This document shows positions 19,093 through 27,479 of a DNA stretch of 64,000 bases, piece after piece. The first letter of the stretch is position 1. Every line of letters starts with the position of its first letter. The notes under the pieces are model-generated. The model searched no databases and was not told the origin of the DNA. It saw only the letters and a program-made list of their open reading frames with translations. Source of the stretch: Cytobacillus kochii (GTDB taxonomy: Bacteria > Bacillota > Bacilli > Bacillales > Cytobacillaceae); contig NZ_JAIVAM010000007.1 of assembly GCF_020171845.1 (NCBI RefSeq), positions 1 to 64,000 on the forward strand. Direction: 5' to 3'. A program made the translations under genes and the position numbers.

Positions 19093-19305
19093 CTATTTCT
19101 CCAACTCAATAATCTCATCTCCTTCATTCACAAATTCACCAATTTTGACTTTCAATTGTATAACCTTTCCAACTGAATTTGATTCGATAGGTATTTCCAT
19201 CTTCATTGATTCTATTATGGCTACAATTGAGTTCAACGCAACGTTTTGTCCTTCTTTAACGTACAATCTGTTAACAGTACCTGAAACACTAGAAATGATC
19301 CTCAC
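19093..19305 (-). CDS. Stand-alone biotinyl (BCCP-like) domain protein
   Basis: 70-residue biotin/lipoyl attachment protein that carries carboxybiotin between carboxylase half-reactions. The biotinylation motif ESMKMEIPI has the acceptor Lys between the two methionines at the expected central hairpin, preceded by VSGTVNRLYVKEGQNV and followed by GEFVNEGDEI, a complete flattened beta-barrel. GTG at 19305 is preferred because GAGGGG lies 8 bases upstream; the in-frame GTG at 19314 is too close to it. It resembles B. subtilis YngHB in size. First gene of the operon whose last genes encode the carboxyltransferase. Confidence 0.9.
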   Translation of the reverse strand: MRIISSVSGTVNRLYVKEGQNVALNSIVAIIESMKMEIPIESNSVGKVIQLKVKIGEFVNEGDEIIELEK

Positions 19306-19347
19306 TATTATCACCCCTCAATGAATGCGTTTACATTCTTAATAATT

Positions 19348-19357
19348 AGAATATTCT
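19348..19357. promoter_or_regulatory. Palindrome in the divergent regulator/operon intergenic region
   Basis: AGAATATTCT is a perfect 10-base palindrome in the 150-base spacer between the biotinyl-protein operon (minus) and the PucR-like regulator (plus). Candidate operator for that regulator, by position only. Confidence 0.35.
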
Positions 19358-19456
19358 TAACAAAATTGTATTCATTTGTTATCCTTAATACAATGTATAT
19401 ATTTTTATAAAAACAAAAAATATTATGTGGGAAATCACATATGAGAGGAGAATCAA

Positions 19457-21466
19457 ATGGATACTTCCCTTTTTCTACATTACATAAATAAATACATAAC
19501 AAATTTTCATATATGGCTTTTCTCTCCCAAGAAACAAAAGTGGTTTCTTATTAATATCAATGAAATGATTAATACAGAAATAATTAATGGAGACGGCTTA
19601 CCAATATATAAGAAAGAGTTTTTAACATTAGATTATCCGAATGAATTTAAAATATCTATTCAATCTCTTGAAGGTGAAGTACTGTATGATAAACAAGACA
19701 TTCTCAAGATATACCACTCACTCTACCCACTATATACCTTTCACATAGTAAAAAATAAAGATATTGAATTAGAAAAATTCATAGAAGGAATGAATAATAT
19801 CGCTGCTTCACTTGATCTACAAAACTTACTTTCAAATATTTTAGATAATGTAGCATCTGTTATACCAGGTGCACAAACATCAGCTTTTTGGCAATATAAC
19901 CCCGTCATAGATCGTATAGAGTGTAAAGCATTTCGTAACTGGAAGCCTGAAATTCAAAACGTATTTTACAAGGTTGGAGAAAGTGTGACTGGGAAAACAT
20001 ATCTTGATGGAAAACAAAGAATTTACTACTCCTTTCGCAAAGCAAACGAAGCAATGAAGGGAACTTCAAAATCAAACTTAAAGTTATTACAAGATTCATT
20101 TCATGGTTCAAGAGTTAAAGCTTCAATTACGGTGCCAGTCAAATTTGGCGATGAAATTAAAGGAGTGCTAGGTATTCACCAAGAGAGCAGCTCTAGAAAG
20201 CTAACCTCTTGGGATATCCAACTTATTAATGCTCTCGCATCCCAAATAGCTATTGCAATTGAAAATGCAAGGCTTTTTACGGAGATCAAACGAAAAAATA
20301 CTGTTCTAAGTAAAAGAAACGAAGTCCACACAACTTTAACTCAACTATCTGCTCAAAACAAAGGGGTAAAAGCGATTGCTAGTGAATTAAACAGAATGAT
20401 AGAGCCCTCTGTCAGTTTTATTGATTTGATAGAGGAAGAATATTATTCAACTAAGCCTATACCCCTTACTATTGAAGAAACGAATAAAATTATAAATAAG
20501 AGAACCAACCCGTTATTTATATCGATTTATGATATAAAACACGGACATTCTCAATATCGAATACAACCAATTTTTGTGGGTGAGGTATGTACCGGTTGCC
20601 TCATCATAGAAGGAAAGAAACACCTTACACAATTAGAAAATATGATAATTGAAAGAGGTAGTGTCTTTTTATCACTAGAACTAGCTAAAAGGCATACTAT
20701 TACTGAAGTTTATTACAAAAAAATGCATGATTATTATCAGCTTTTATTAGCCAATAAAAACTCTTTTTTATTAGAAAAAACCGGACTAGAATATAATTTT
20801 CAAATAAAAAATTATCTATTAACGGTAATTGTCGAATTTTCACACTACAATGATCTACAATTCCTAGAAACCAAAGTTCACCACTTCGTTTGGTCAATAA
20901 AACAAAGATTCTCTACTGTAAATAAACTAGTGTTCGGCATTAATAATAGAGTAACAATTCTATTTACGTTTCATGAATTGGACACACTAACTGATATTAA
21001 ATACAAACTTAATGAACTTTCAAACTTCTGGATATATACTGAGCATATGAAATTTTTTATAGGTATCGGACGGATTAAAACTGGTATAGAGGGTATACAA
21101 ATAACTCATCAAGAGGCAGAAAAAGCAATTACTTTTCTTCAATCTAAACAAAAACCAGGCTTACTCCATTACTCTGATATAGGAATTAATCGCTTATTCC
21201 TTCAAAGTCCTAACGAAGAACTAAAAGATTTTATAAAAGAAGTTTTTCAACCACTAGAGAATTATACATATCTAGAAAACACATTAATTATCTATTTTGC
21301 ACAGAATCGTTCTGCAAATAAAACGTCCGAAAAACTGCATATTCATATTAATACCCTTTATCAAAGGTTAAAGAAAATAGAGGAATTAACCGAATTGGAG
21401 TTAGATAATCATGAAAATTCTCTAAAGATTCAATTGGCTTGTTATTTAAAACAAGAATTACTTTGA
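19457..21466 (+). CDS. GAF-domain transcriptional regulator with PucR/CdaR-type HTH
   Basis: 669-residue regulator. A GAF sensor lies at about residues 115-275 (ends in SWDIQLINALASQIAIAIENARLF), a central GGDEF-like/CdaR region at roughly 450-570, and a C-terminal PucR-type helix-turn-helix with NKTSEKLHIHINTLYQRLKKIEEL near residue 620. Such proteins activate catabolic or transport operons in response to a small molecule bound by the sensor. The ATG follows GAGAGGAGAATCAA. It is divergent from the nine-gene importer/acyl-CoA operon with a 150-base shared spacer, so it is the obvious local regulator. No DNA-binding or ligand data can be read from sequence. Confidence 0.85.
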   Translation: MDTSLFLHYINKYITNFHIWLFSPKKQKWFLININEMINTEIINGDGLPIYKKEFLTLDYPNEFKISIQSLEGEVLYDKQDILKIYHSLYPLYTFHIVKNKDIELEKFIEGMNNIAASLDLQNLLSNILDNVASVIPGAQTSAFWQYNPVIDRIECKAFRNWKPEIQNVFYKVGESVTGKTYLDGKQRIYYSFRKANEAMKGTSKSNLKLLQDSFHGSRVKASITVPVKFGDEIKGVLGIHQESSSRKLTSWDIQLINALASQIAIAIENARLFTEIKRKNTVLSKRNEVHTTLTQLSAQNKGVKAIASELNRMIEPSVSFIDLIEEEYYSTKPIPLTIEETNKIINKRTNPLFISIYDIKHGHSQYRIQPIFVGEVCTGCLIIEGKKHLTQLENMIIERGSVFLSLELAKRHTITEVYYKKMHDYYQLLLANKNSFLLEKTGLEYNFQIKNYLLTVIVEFSHYNDLQFLETKVHHFVWSIKQRFSTVNKLVFGINNRVTILFTFHELDTLTDIKYKLNELSNFWIYTEHMKFFIGIGRIKTGIEGIQITHQEAEKAITFLQSKQKPGLLHYSDIGINRLFLQSPNEELKDFIKEVFQPLENYTYLENTLIIYFAQNRSANKTSEKLHIHINTLYQRLKKIEELTELELDNHENSLKIQLACYLKQELL

Positions 21467-21519
21467 CCACTATGTTAGAAAGTTATTTGTAGTTAAAAAG
21501 GATAATTAAAATTATATAA

Positions 21520-21560
21520 ATAAAAAAAAGATAGATGTACCCAAACGTCTATCTCTTCTT
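21520..21560. terminator. Bidirectional terminator between the regulator and the MMPL pseudogene
   Basis: AGATAGATG (21529-21537) and CGTCTATCT (21546-21554) form a nine-base-pair stem with A-tract on the left and T-rich tract on the right, so it can end transcription from either side. Confidence 0.65.
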
Positions 21561-21578
21561 TCACTTTCATTCTTTGGC

Positions 21579-23450
21579 TTATTCTCCCTCTCTCCTCCTT
21601 TTCAACTTTTCTCCAATCGCTAAAAATGATGGAACTAAGACTGGTAGCATGATCAGGCTTAGCATGATAAGGCCGATTATGACAACTAGTGCTACTTCGA
21701 TTAGTGTGATCACACCTGAAGGAATGAGGGCTGCGAAAGTTCCCCCTAAAATAATGGCAGCGGATATAACTACGCCTCCTATATTTTTTGCAGCAGTTAA
21801 AATAGCTGCTACTGGGTTTCCATCGACTTCATTAAATCGCATCATAAGGAAGATACTATAGTCAATCCCGAGGGCGATAATCATAATAAAGCCAAAGAAT
21901 GGTACATTCCATGCGAGCTCACTTACGCCAAAAATGGATTGACTTATCCATTCACTAATCCCTAATGATGTATAGTAGGCTAATAGAAGTTATACATTGG
22001 CTGCATAACAGATCGTGTGATAATCATAAGCACAATGCCAATACCAATTAGCATAATGGTTGCCGTACGCGCAAAATCTTCTGTCGCATATTTTGCAGAT
22101 CGAGATTTTGCTGAGTTTGGCCCCCGATTGCATATTCAGCATCTTGTAAAACTGTTGCATTCATACTTGCCGGTACTTGACGATTAACTTCCTCCATCAC
22201 CTTCATCGCTTCATTTGTATTCCAGTACAATTGTTAATGTGGTCATTTTTTTATCATCAGACAAATACATATTGAACGCCTGCTGAAATTCTTCGCCATT
22301 AAGCACTTCTTCTGGAATAAAGAATTTTTCAGAAGCTTTCGATGCACTTAAACCACCAAGATACTTCTGGGCATCCTGTAAACCTTCTCCTACTTGATTT
22401 AATCCGTCTGTGCTATCTGCTAAGCCCTTGTGTAATTCCACCATTTTTTCACTTAAACCGTTTAAACCTGTTTGGAGCGTGATTTGCACATCATTGATTT
22501 GTCCCAATCCTGATGCTAATTCGCCTGTTCTTGTTACCATTTCATTTGATGCAGTTGCACCATTTTCTAGTCCTGATTGTAGCTCATTTGCACCTGATTC
22601 CAATGCCTCTAAGCCGTTCTGAAGTTCTGATAATCCATTATCTACTTGCTTAAGCCCCTCAGTTTGCTGCAGCAAACTGAGACATCGCCATTTCATATTG
22701 CGGATAAGCACTCTCCAATTGTGCGATTAGCCCTTGTACTTGTTGCTTCGCTTCCCCTGCTGTCCCTAATGCTATTTGTATTTGTTCATCAGATGCAGCT
22801 TCTGGATTTTCCCCAATATATTTTGTTAATGATTGTTCGATTTGCGTGAAAGCTAAAGACATACTTGTTGCAGCAGTATTCATCTGTGTAAAGACATTTC
22901 CTGTATTCGCAAGACCTGATTGCAGTTCGGTATAACCATTCAATAATGTGCCAGTTGCTCCTGAAAGTTGTTCTACACTCGACTTCACATCTGCAATTCC
23001 CAGGTTTAACTCGCTGGCCCCACTACTCCCAGATTGAATTCCTACTGTTAATTCATTCAATGCCTCTTCTAATGTGGCAGCCCCATTTTTAGCGTTGGCT
23101 GTGCCATCGATTAATGTTTGGACATCATCTATTGATTACTATTTTGGTTGCTTGATAATTCCCCTTCGGCAGAGGATAACCATCATGGATTGTTCCTATC
23201 CCTTTGTCTGCATCGCCAATTCCTTCATTTAATTGATCGGTTTGATATCTAAATATAATTCTAGTATTTTCTCTCTAGCTGGTCTTGTCACAGATTGTAC
23301 CTTGGATACTCCATTAACTGCTAAAATTTTCTCTGTCAATTCATCAATCGCTTGCAATGATTCTTGTTGATTAAGAGATTGATCACTTTTCAACACTAAC
23401 GTTGCCGGTGCTGAGAAACCCGAAGGATAATGCTCTTCTATGCGATTGAT
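21579..23450 (-). pseudogene. Remnant of an MMPL/RND-family transporter (YdgH-like)
   Basis: Minus-strand remains of a large MMPL exporter. Readable pieces in order are an extracytoplasmic helical loop rich in LxxGLxxL repeats (for example ELQNGLEALESGANELQSGL, 22211-23060) and the C-terminal membrane half ending in IGLIMLSLIMLPVLVPSFLAIGEKLKRRREGE-type sequence (21579-21884). The frame breaks at least four times (near 21985, 22225, 22670 and 23150), and the N-terminal membrane half is missing beyond about 23450. An intact relative would be roughly 900-1050 residues. Clearly non-functional. Confidence 0.85.
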
Positions 23451-23642
23451 TCATTGTTTTGATTCAAAGGAATCATTCCTTTTGGGAATAGAATAATATA
23501 TTTTTTTTATTTTACAAGAGAAAAGAGAGAGGTATTTGGACTTTGATCAAAAATGGCAGACTTGCCATGATTATAGGAAGATGTACACAAACAACTTTTT
23601 AACACACCATCTGCGTTTTTGTGAGTTTGGGGTTATATATGG

Positions 23643-23998
23643 TTTGCGCGCAGCTATTTGTTTACCACTCCTCGCTTTTGCGCGGATTCGTCATTTGCGC
23701 GCAATTCTTTGTTTACTACTCCTCGCTTTTGCGCATATTCATCATTTGCGCGCAGTTCTTTGTTTGCTACTCCTCGCTTTTGCGCGGATTCATGGTTTGC
23801 ACGCAATTCTTTCTTTGCTCCTGCTCACTTTTGCGCGTATTCTTGGTTTGCGCGCAATTCTTTCTTTGCTCCTGCTCACTTTTGCGCGTATTCTTGGTTT
23901 GCGCGCAATTCTTTCTTTGCTCCTGCTCACTTTTGCGCGTATTCTTGATTTGCACGCAGTTCCCTACCTTTTCCTTCCCACTTTTGTGTGTATTCATT
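23643..23998. repeat. Tandem 51-bp repeat array (seven units)
   Basis: Seven head-to-tail units of 51 bases; TTTGCGCGCA-type starts recur at 23643, 23694, 23745 and so on, each followed by CTTTTGCGC. Units five and six are almost identical and the last has diverged. Because 51 is a multiple of three, all frames stay open; on the minus strand they read as 17-residue repeats (KNTRKSEQEQRKNCAQT). No ribosome binding site or sensible start precedes any frame, so I treat it as non-coding DNA. The spacing leaves no unique spacers, unlike CRISPR. Confidence 0.85.
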
Positions 23999-24058
23999 AC
24001 TTAAAGAACAACTCACCTAACGATGCCTGACTTGTTCACAAACTTCTACTTCACTTAT

Positions 24059-24075
24059 CTTCCTAACCCCTCCTT
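24059..24075. repeat. 17-bp direct repeat, left copy flanking the group II intron
   Basis: CTTCCTAACCCCTCCTT at 24059-24075 is repeated exactly at 26016-26032. The two copies bracket the intron-like sequence. Group II introns do not normally create target duplications, so this is unexplained. Confidence 0.8.
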
Positions 24076-24145
24076 GTAGAGTAGAGAACTGATTTCAAGA
24101 AGGTGACCTTTCGGTTACCTTCTTTACTTTCAGCTCCCCCTCATC

Positions 24146-24180
24146 AAACCGTACGTGAGGTTTTCCCTCATACGGCTTTC
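24146..24180 (-). ncRNA. Group II intron domain V
   Basis: On the minus strand GAAAGCCGTATGAGG, a GAAA loop and CCTCACGTACGGTTT form the ~34-base domain V hairpin with the catalytic AGC triad and the two-base bulge position of the family. This is the most conserved part of the ribozyme and confirms the intron identity independently of the protein. Confidence 0.85.
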
Positions 24181-24214
24181 CGACGTTCTTCTTTCTTTGG
24201 CTTTACGTACTCAC

Positions 24215-25502
24215 TCAACTTGCCAATTTCACTAATATGAATTGTGTTTCTCTTACTGTATCTTGAATATATGCGTGTTTATGCCGCCTATTTCTCTTCT
24301 TATTATTGAAGAGATTCAGTCGTTGTAACACATACCAATCTATGCGATTCAACCACCTCTTAGATAATGGAGAAAGTTGATAGTAGTTCTTAAATCCCTG
24401 AAGTTTCCGATTTAAACCCTTTACCATATCCTTTATATCCATTAATAATTTACTTCGTGGTTGTGTATAGTCTTTAATTTTCTTTCGCATTTTCTTCATG
24501 GCCTTCCTACTAGGGATATGATTCATGATAAAGAAAGTACGTCCCCCTTTCTTACGAACGGGGAATTTACGATAATGGAATCCTAGAAAATCAAAACCAT
24601 CAGAGCCATCCCAAATATTAACTAGTCTTGATTTCTCTTGATGTATAGAGAGATCCAGTTTTTTCATAATGGCTTGTATCACTTGCCCACCTTCTAATGC
24701 CTGTTGTTTCGTCTTACATAAAACGACAAAATCATCGGCATAGCGGATAAGTGTACCTATATGACTAAATTTCTTTTCCCATAATGTATCCATCACGTTT
24801 AAATAGATGTTTGACAATAAAGGAGAGATGCCTCCTCCTTGAGGAGCGCCTAAAATGGAGTTTCTTTGTTTTCCTTCTTCCATAATTCCTGCTTGAAGCC
24901 ATTTTCGAATCAACTTTAGTACCTTACGGTCACTTATTCGCTGTTCTACTAACTTCATTAGCTTATGAGGGTTGATGTGATCAAAGTAACCTTGGATATC
25001 GACGTCTAATACCCAATAGTTATGTTTACTCTCTTTACGTATCTTTGGGCATTTCTTTTGGGACGAAAACCCCATACAAACCGTCTTTAAAGTCTGCTTC
25101 AAAAATAGGTTCAATCACTAATTTGGTTGCCATTTGAGCCACTCGGTCTTTAATGGTCGGAATACCTAATGGTCGTTTCTTACCATCATCTTTTGGAATA
25201 AAAGTTCGCAGAACTGGTTGTGGGTGATATTGATTTCTCCTCAATTCCACGTACAGTTCATTTAGAAATTTCCCCTCGCCATACGCTTGGATATCTTCTA
25301 ACGATTGTTTATCTACTCCCGCACTTCCCTTATTGCGTTTCACTCTTTACCATGCTTCCCATAAGATATCAGGTCGATAAATCTTATCATATAGCGCGTG
25401 AAATCTTCTTGTTTTACTTTCCTTGGCACAAAGATAAAATGTTTTCCAGAGTTCTTGAGCTTTGGCATTATTGGTGTAGTTAGCCATTTTCTTGGCATTC
25501 AC
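24215..25502 (-). pseudogene. Group II intron reverse transcriptase/maturase (LtrA-type), broken
   Basis: Frame opens at GTG 25502 after AAAGGAGG (9-base spacer) and encodes an RT with fingers (RNKGSAGVDKQSLEDI), the catalytic RYADDFVVL, APQGGGISPLLSNIYL, and a maturase X domain (LNRKLQGFKNYYQLSPLSKRW). Two lesions: an in-frame TAA near 25349 (WEAW-stop-RVKRN, most simply AAA to TAA) and a one-base frameshift near 25070, in TATGGGGTTTTCG, where removing one G restores DGLYGFSSQKK. Full length would be about 429 residues, normal for the family. There is no endonuclease domain. Confidence 0.88.
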
Positions 25503-26015
25503 TGACTCTTACCTCCTTTAAACATATGAACGAAGTAGGGTACTGGCTCTTGCCGTCCTTCCCTAGATAACGTTGTGTTGTCGTTACCATCATCGGTACT
25601 ATGACCCCCTCCGACTCCCTCTCGTCCATCCACCATTTCGTTTCCACTTATAGGTTTCTGCTTTACTTTTTAGTGACGAGGAGGGGATCCCCAGTTCCGT
25701 TAATTACTGTACTAACATGTCGATCTCCATACCCCGAGGGATTCTTCGATGCTGTTCTTCCAAGTTCTTCACATCTTCCATGGTTTTCGCTCATATTCGC
25801 CGAGCTCAACTTCCCTTTTATCCTCTATTGAGGGGTGTAATTCACGAGGCGGCAAGATTCACTTTATGTTACAACCTGTTAGTTCGCTAGCACTCTCTTT
25901 AAGAGTTACATTGTCACAGGGCTTCAACCTTAGGGTTTCTCCACCAGTTGCCTGTCAGCTATTGAGCGCCTTGGTGCTTACTCAGATTGGACTTTCACCA
26001 ATAAGCAATTAACGG

Positions 26016-26032
26016 CTTCCTAACCCCTCCTT
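26016..26032. repeat. 17-bp direct repeat, right copy
   Basis: Exact second copy of CTTCCTAACCCCTCCTT (see 24059-24075), sitting between the intron and the scoB terminator. Confidence 0.8.
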
Positions 26033-26038
26033 CATATA

Positions 26039-26077
26039 GCAAAAAGACTGACTCAAGAATAGAGTCAGTCTTTTTGC
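26039..26077 (-). terminator. Terminator of the GntP-scoAB operon
   Basis: AAAAAGACTGACTC (26041-26054) and GAGTCAGTCTTTTT (26062-26075) form a perfect 14-base-pair stem with T-runs on both sides, just after the scoB stop. The group II intron lies immediately beyond it. Confidence 0.9.
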
Positions 26078-26084
26078 TACAAAT

Positions 26085-26726
26085 TTACTTCACCGATTCA
26101 CGTACAATAAAAGAAGCGGTAGTTGCCTCTTTCAATTCTTCTAATGTTACACCTTCTTGTAGTTCTACCAGTTCCATTCCTTTTTCAGTGAATTCGAAGA
26201 CTGCCATGTCCGTAATAAGTACATGCACAACTCCTTCACCAGTTAGTGGCAATTCACAACTCTTTTTCACTTTAGACTCACCATATTTATTACGATGGTC
26301 CATGATGACAACGATGCGTTTTGCTCCTTGAACAAGGTCCATGGCGCCACCCATACCTTTAACCATTTTTCCTGGTATCATCCAATTGGCTAAATCACCT
26401 GTTTCAGATACTTCCATACCACCAAGGATAGCAAGATCGATATGACCGCCACGAATCATAGAGAAGGATTCTGCGCTATCAAAATACGAAGCATTGCGTT
26501 TAGCTGTCACTGTTTCTTTTCCAGCATTGATAAGATCAGCGTCTACTTCAGACTCTTTCGGGTAGCTACCAATGCCCAATAAACCATTTTCGGATTGAAG
26601 CATCACATCAAATTCTTCAGGGATGCGATCTGCAATTAAAGTAGGCATGCCAATACCAAGGTTTACACACATACCATCTTTAATTTCTTTTACTGCTCTA
26701 TTGAGTATTTTTTCTCTTCCACTCAT
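26085..26726 (-). CDS. scoB: 3-oxoacid (acetoacetate) CoA-transferase subunit B
   Basis: 213-residue beta subunit of succinyl-CoA:3-oxoacid CoA-transferase, which activates acetoacetate to acetoacetyl-CoA. It has the subunit-B start VNLGIGMPTLIADRIPEE and the active-site block SENGLLGIG, with the catalytic Glu in that motif (about residue 47). GAMDLVQGAKRIVVIMDH follows. AAAGGAGG precedes the ATG. It lies 15 bases after scoA and is the last gene of the operon, in the same arrangement as B. subtilis yxjC-scoA-scoB. Confidence 0.93.
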   Translation of the reverse strand: MSGREKILNRAVKEIKDGMCVNLGIGMPTLIADRIPEEFDVMLQSENGLLGIGSYPKESEVDADLINAGKETVTAKRNASYFDSAESFSMIRGGHIDLAILGGMEVSETGDLANWMIPGKMVKGMGGAMDLVQGAKRIVVIMDHRNKYGESKVKKSCELPLTGEGVVHVLITDMAVFEFTEKGMELVELQEGVTLEELKEATTASFIVRESVK

Positions 26727-26741
26727 GATTATGTCCTCCTT

Positions 26742-27440
26742 TTAAGCTTCTTTTCTCGTTGTTAGTCTCTCTATTCTTTTCTCATAAGCTTTTCCTTCAT
26801 ATACATGTTGAACATATACGCCCGGTGTATGAATCTCATCTGCATCTAATTCCCCCGCACCAACTAACTCTTCTACTTCAACAATCGTTATTTTTCCTGC
26901 TGTCGCCACAGTTGGATTAAAGTTACGAGCTGTTTTTCTAAAGACTAAGTTGCCAAATGGATCTGCTTTCCATGCTTTTACAAAAGCGAAATCCGCTACA
27001 ATGCCTCTTTCTAAAATATATGTTTTCCCATCAAATTCTTTATGTTCTTTCCCTTTAGCAACCTCTGTGCCTACACCAGTTGCTGTGTAAAATCCTGGAA
27101 TTCCAGCGCCACCAGCTCTTAACCTTTCAGCTAATGTACCTTGAGGAACGAGTTCAACTTCAAGCTCACCGCTTAAAAATTGTTTTTCAAATGTTTTATT
27201 TTCTCCTACATAAGAGGCGACCATTTTTTTGATTTGTTTATTTTGTAGAAGTAAGCCTAATCCCCAGTCATCCACACCACAGTTATTACTGTATACCGTT
27301 AGTTCCTTCGTTCCTTTTTCTTGCAGGGCTATAATTAGTTTCTCTGGAATTCCACATAAACCAAAACCACCTACTGCTATAGAAGCACCGTCCTGAACTT
27401 GTTCTAACACTTCATCTAAAGATGTAATTATTTTACTCAT
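26742..27440 (-). CDS. scoA: 3-oxoacid (acetoacetate) CoA-transferase subunit A
   Basis: 232-residue alpha subunit, partner of ScoB. Contains the glycine-rich CoA-binding signature SIAVGGFGLCGIPEKLI near residue 20 and the family blocks NNCGVDDWGLGLLL and RLRAGGAGIPGFYTATGVGT. GGAAGGAGAGTCATACC precedes the ATG. Co-transcribed with the upstream GntP-family permease, which would supply acetoacetate or 3-hydroxybutyrate. Confidence 0.93.
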   Translation of the reverse strand: MSKIITSLDEVLEQVQDGASIAVGGFGLCGIPEKLIIALQEKGTKELTVYSNNCGVDDWGLGLLLQNKQIKKMVASYVGENKTFEKQFLSGELEVELVPQGTLAERLRAGGAGIPGFYTATGVGTEVAKGKEHKEFDGKTYILERGIVADFAFVKAWKADPFGNLVFRKTARNFNPTVATAGKITIVEVEELVGAGELDADEIHTPGVYVQHVYEGKAYEKRIERLTTRKEA

Positions 27441-27479
27441 GGTATGACTCTCCTTCCATCTTCCTTATAAACTATTAGT

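Larger units (their letters stand above)
24076..26015 (-). mobile_element. Degenerate group II intron
   Basis: About 1.94 kb, read on the minus strand. The first ~500 bases (26015 to 25503) are structured non-coding RNA sequence with stretches such as GGTGAAAGTCC typical of group II domain I, then a broken reverse transcriptase/maturase gene, then recognisable domain V and a domain VI hairpin (GAAGGTAACC/GGTCACCTTC) ending ...CTCTAC, compatible with the usual 3' AY. A GTGYG-like 5' end is not obvious, so the left boundary is set at the direct repeat. It lies just past the terminator of scoB, the kind of site preferred by class C introns. Class not assigned. Confidence 0.8.

Noticed and set aside
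23643..23998. CRISPR array
   Set aside because: Units repeat over their full 51-base length with no unique spacers, and no cas genes are present.
23536..24030. Several overlapping open frames on both strands with 17-residue repeats
   Set aside because: They result from a 51-base tandem repeat (a multiple of three) that keeps every frame open; no ribosome binding site or family resemblance was found.
25220..26012. Plus-strand frames opposite the intron
   Set aside because: They lie antisense to the maturase and the ribozyme RNA; no known domains or ribosome binding sites.
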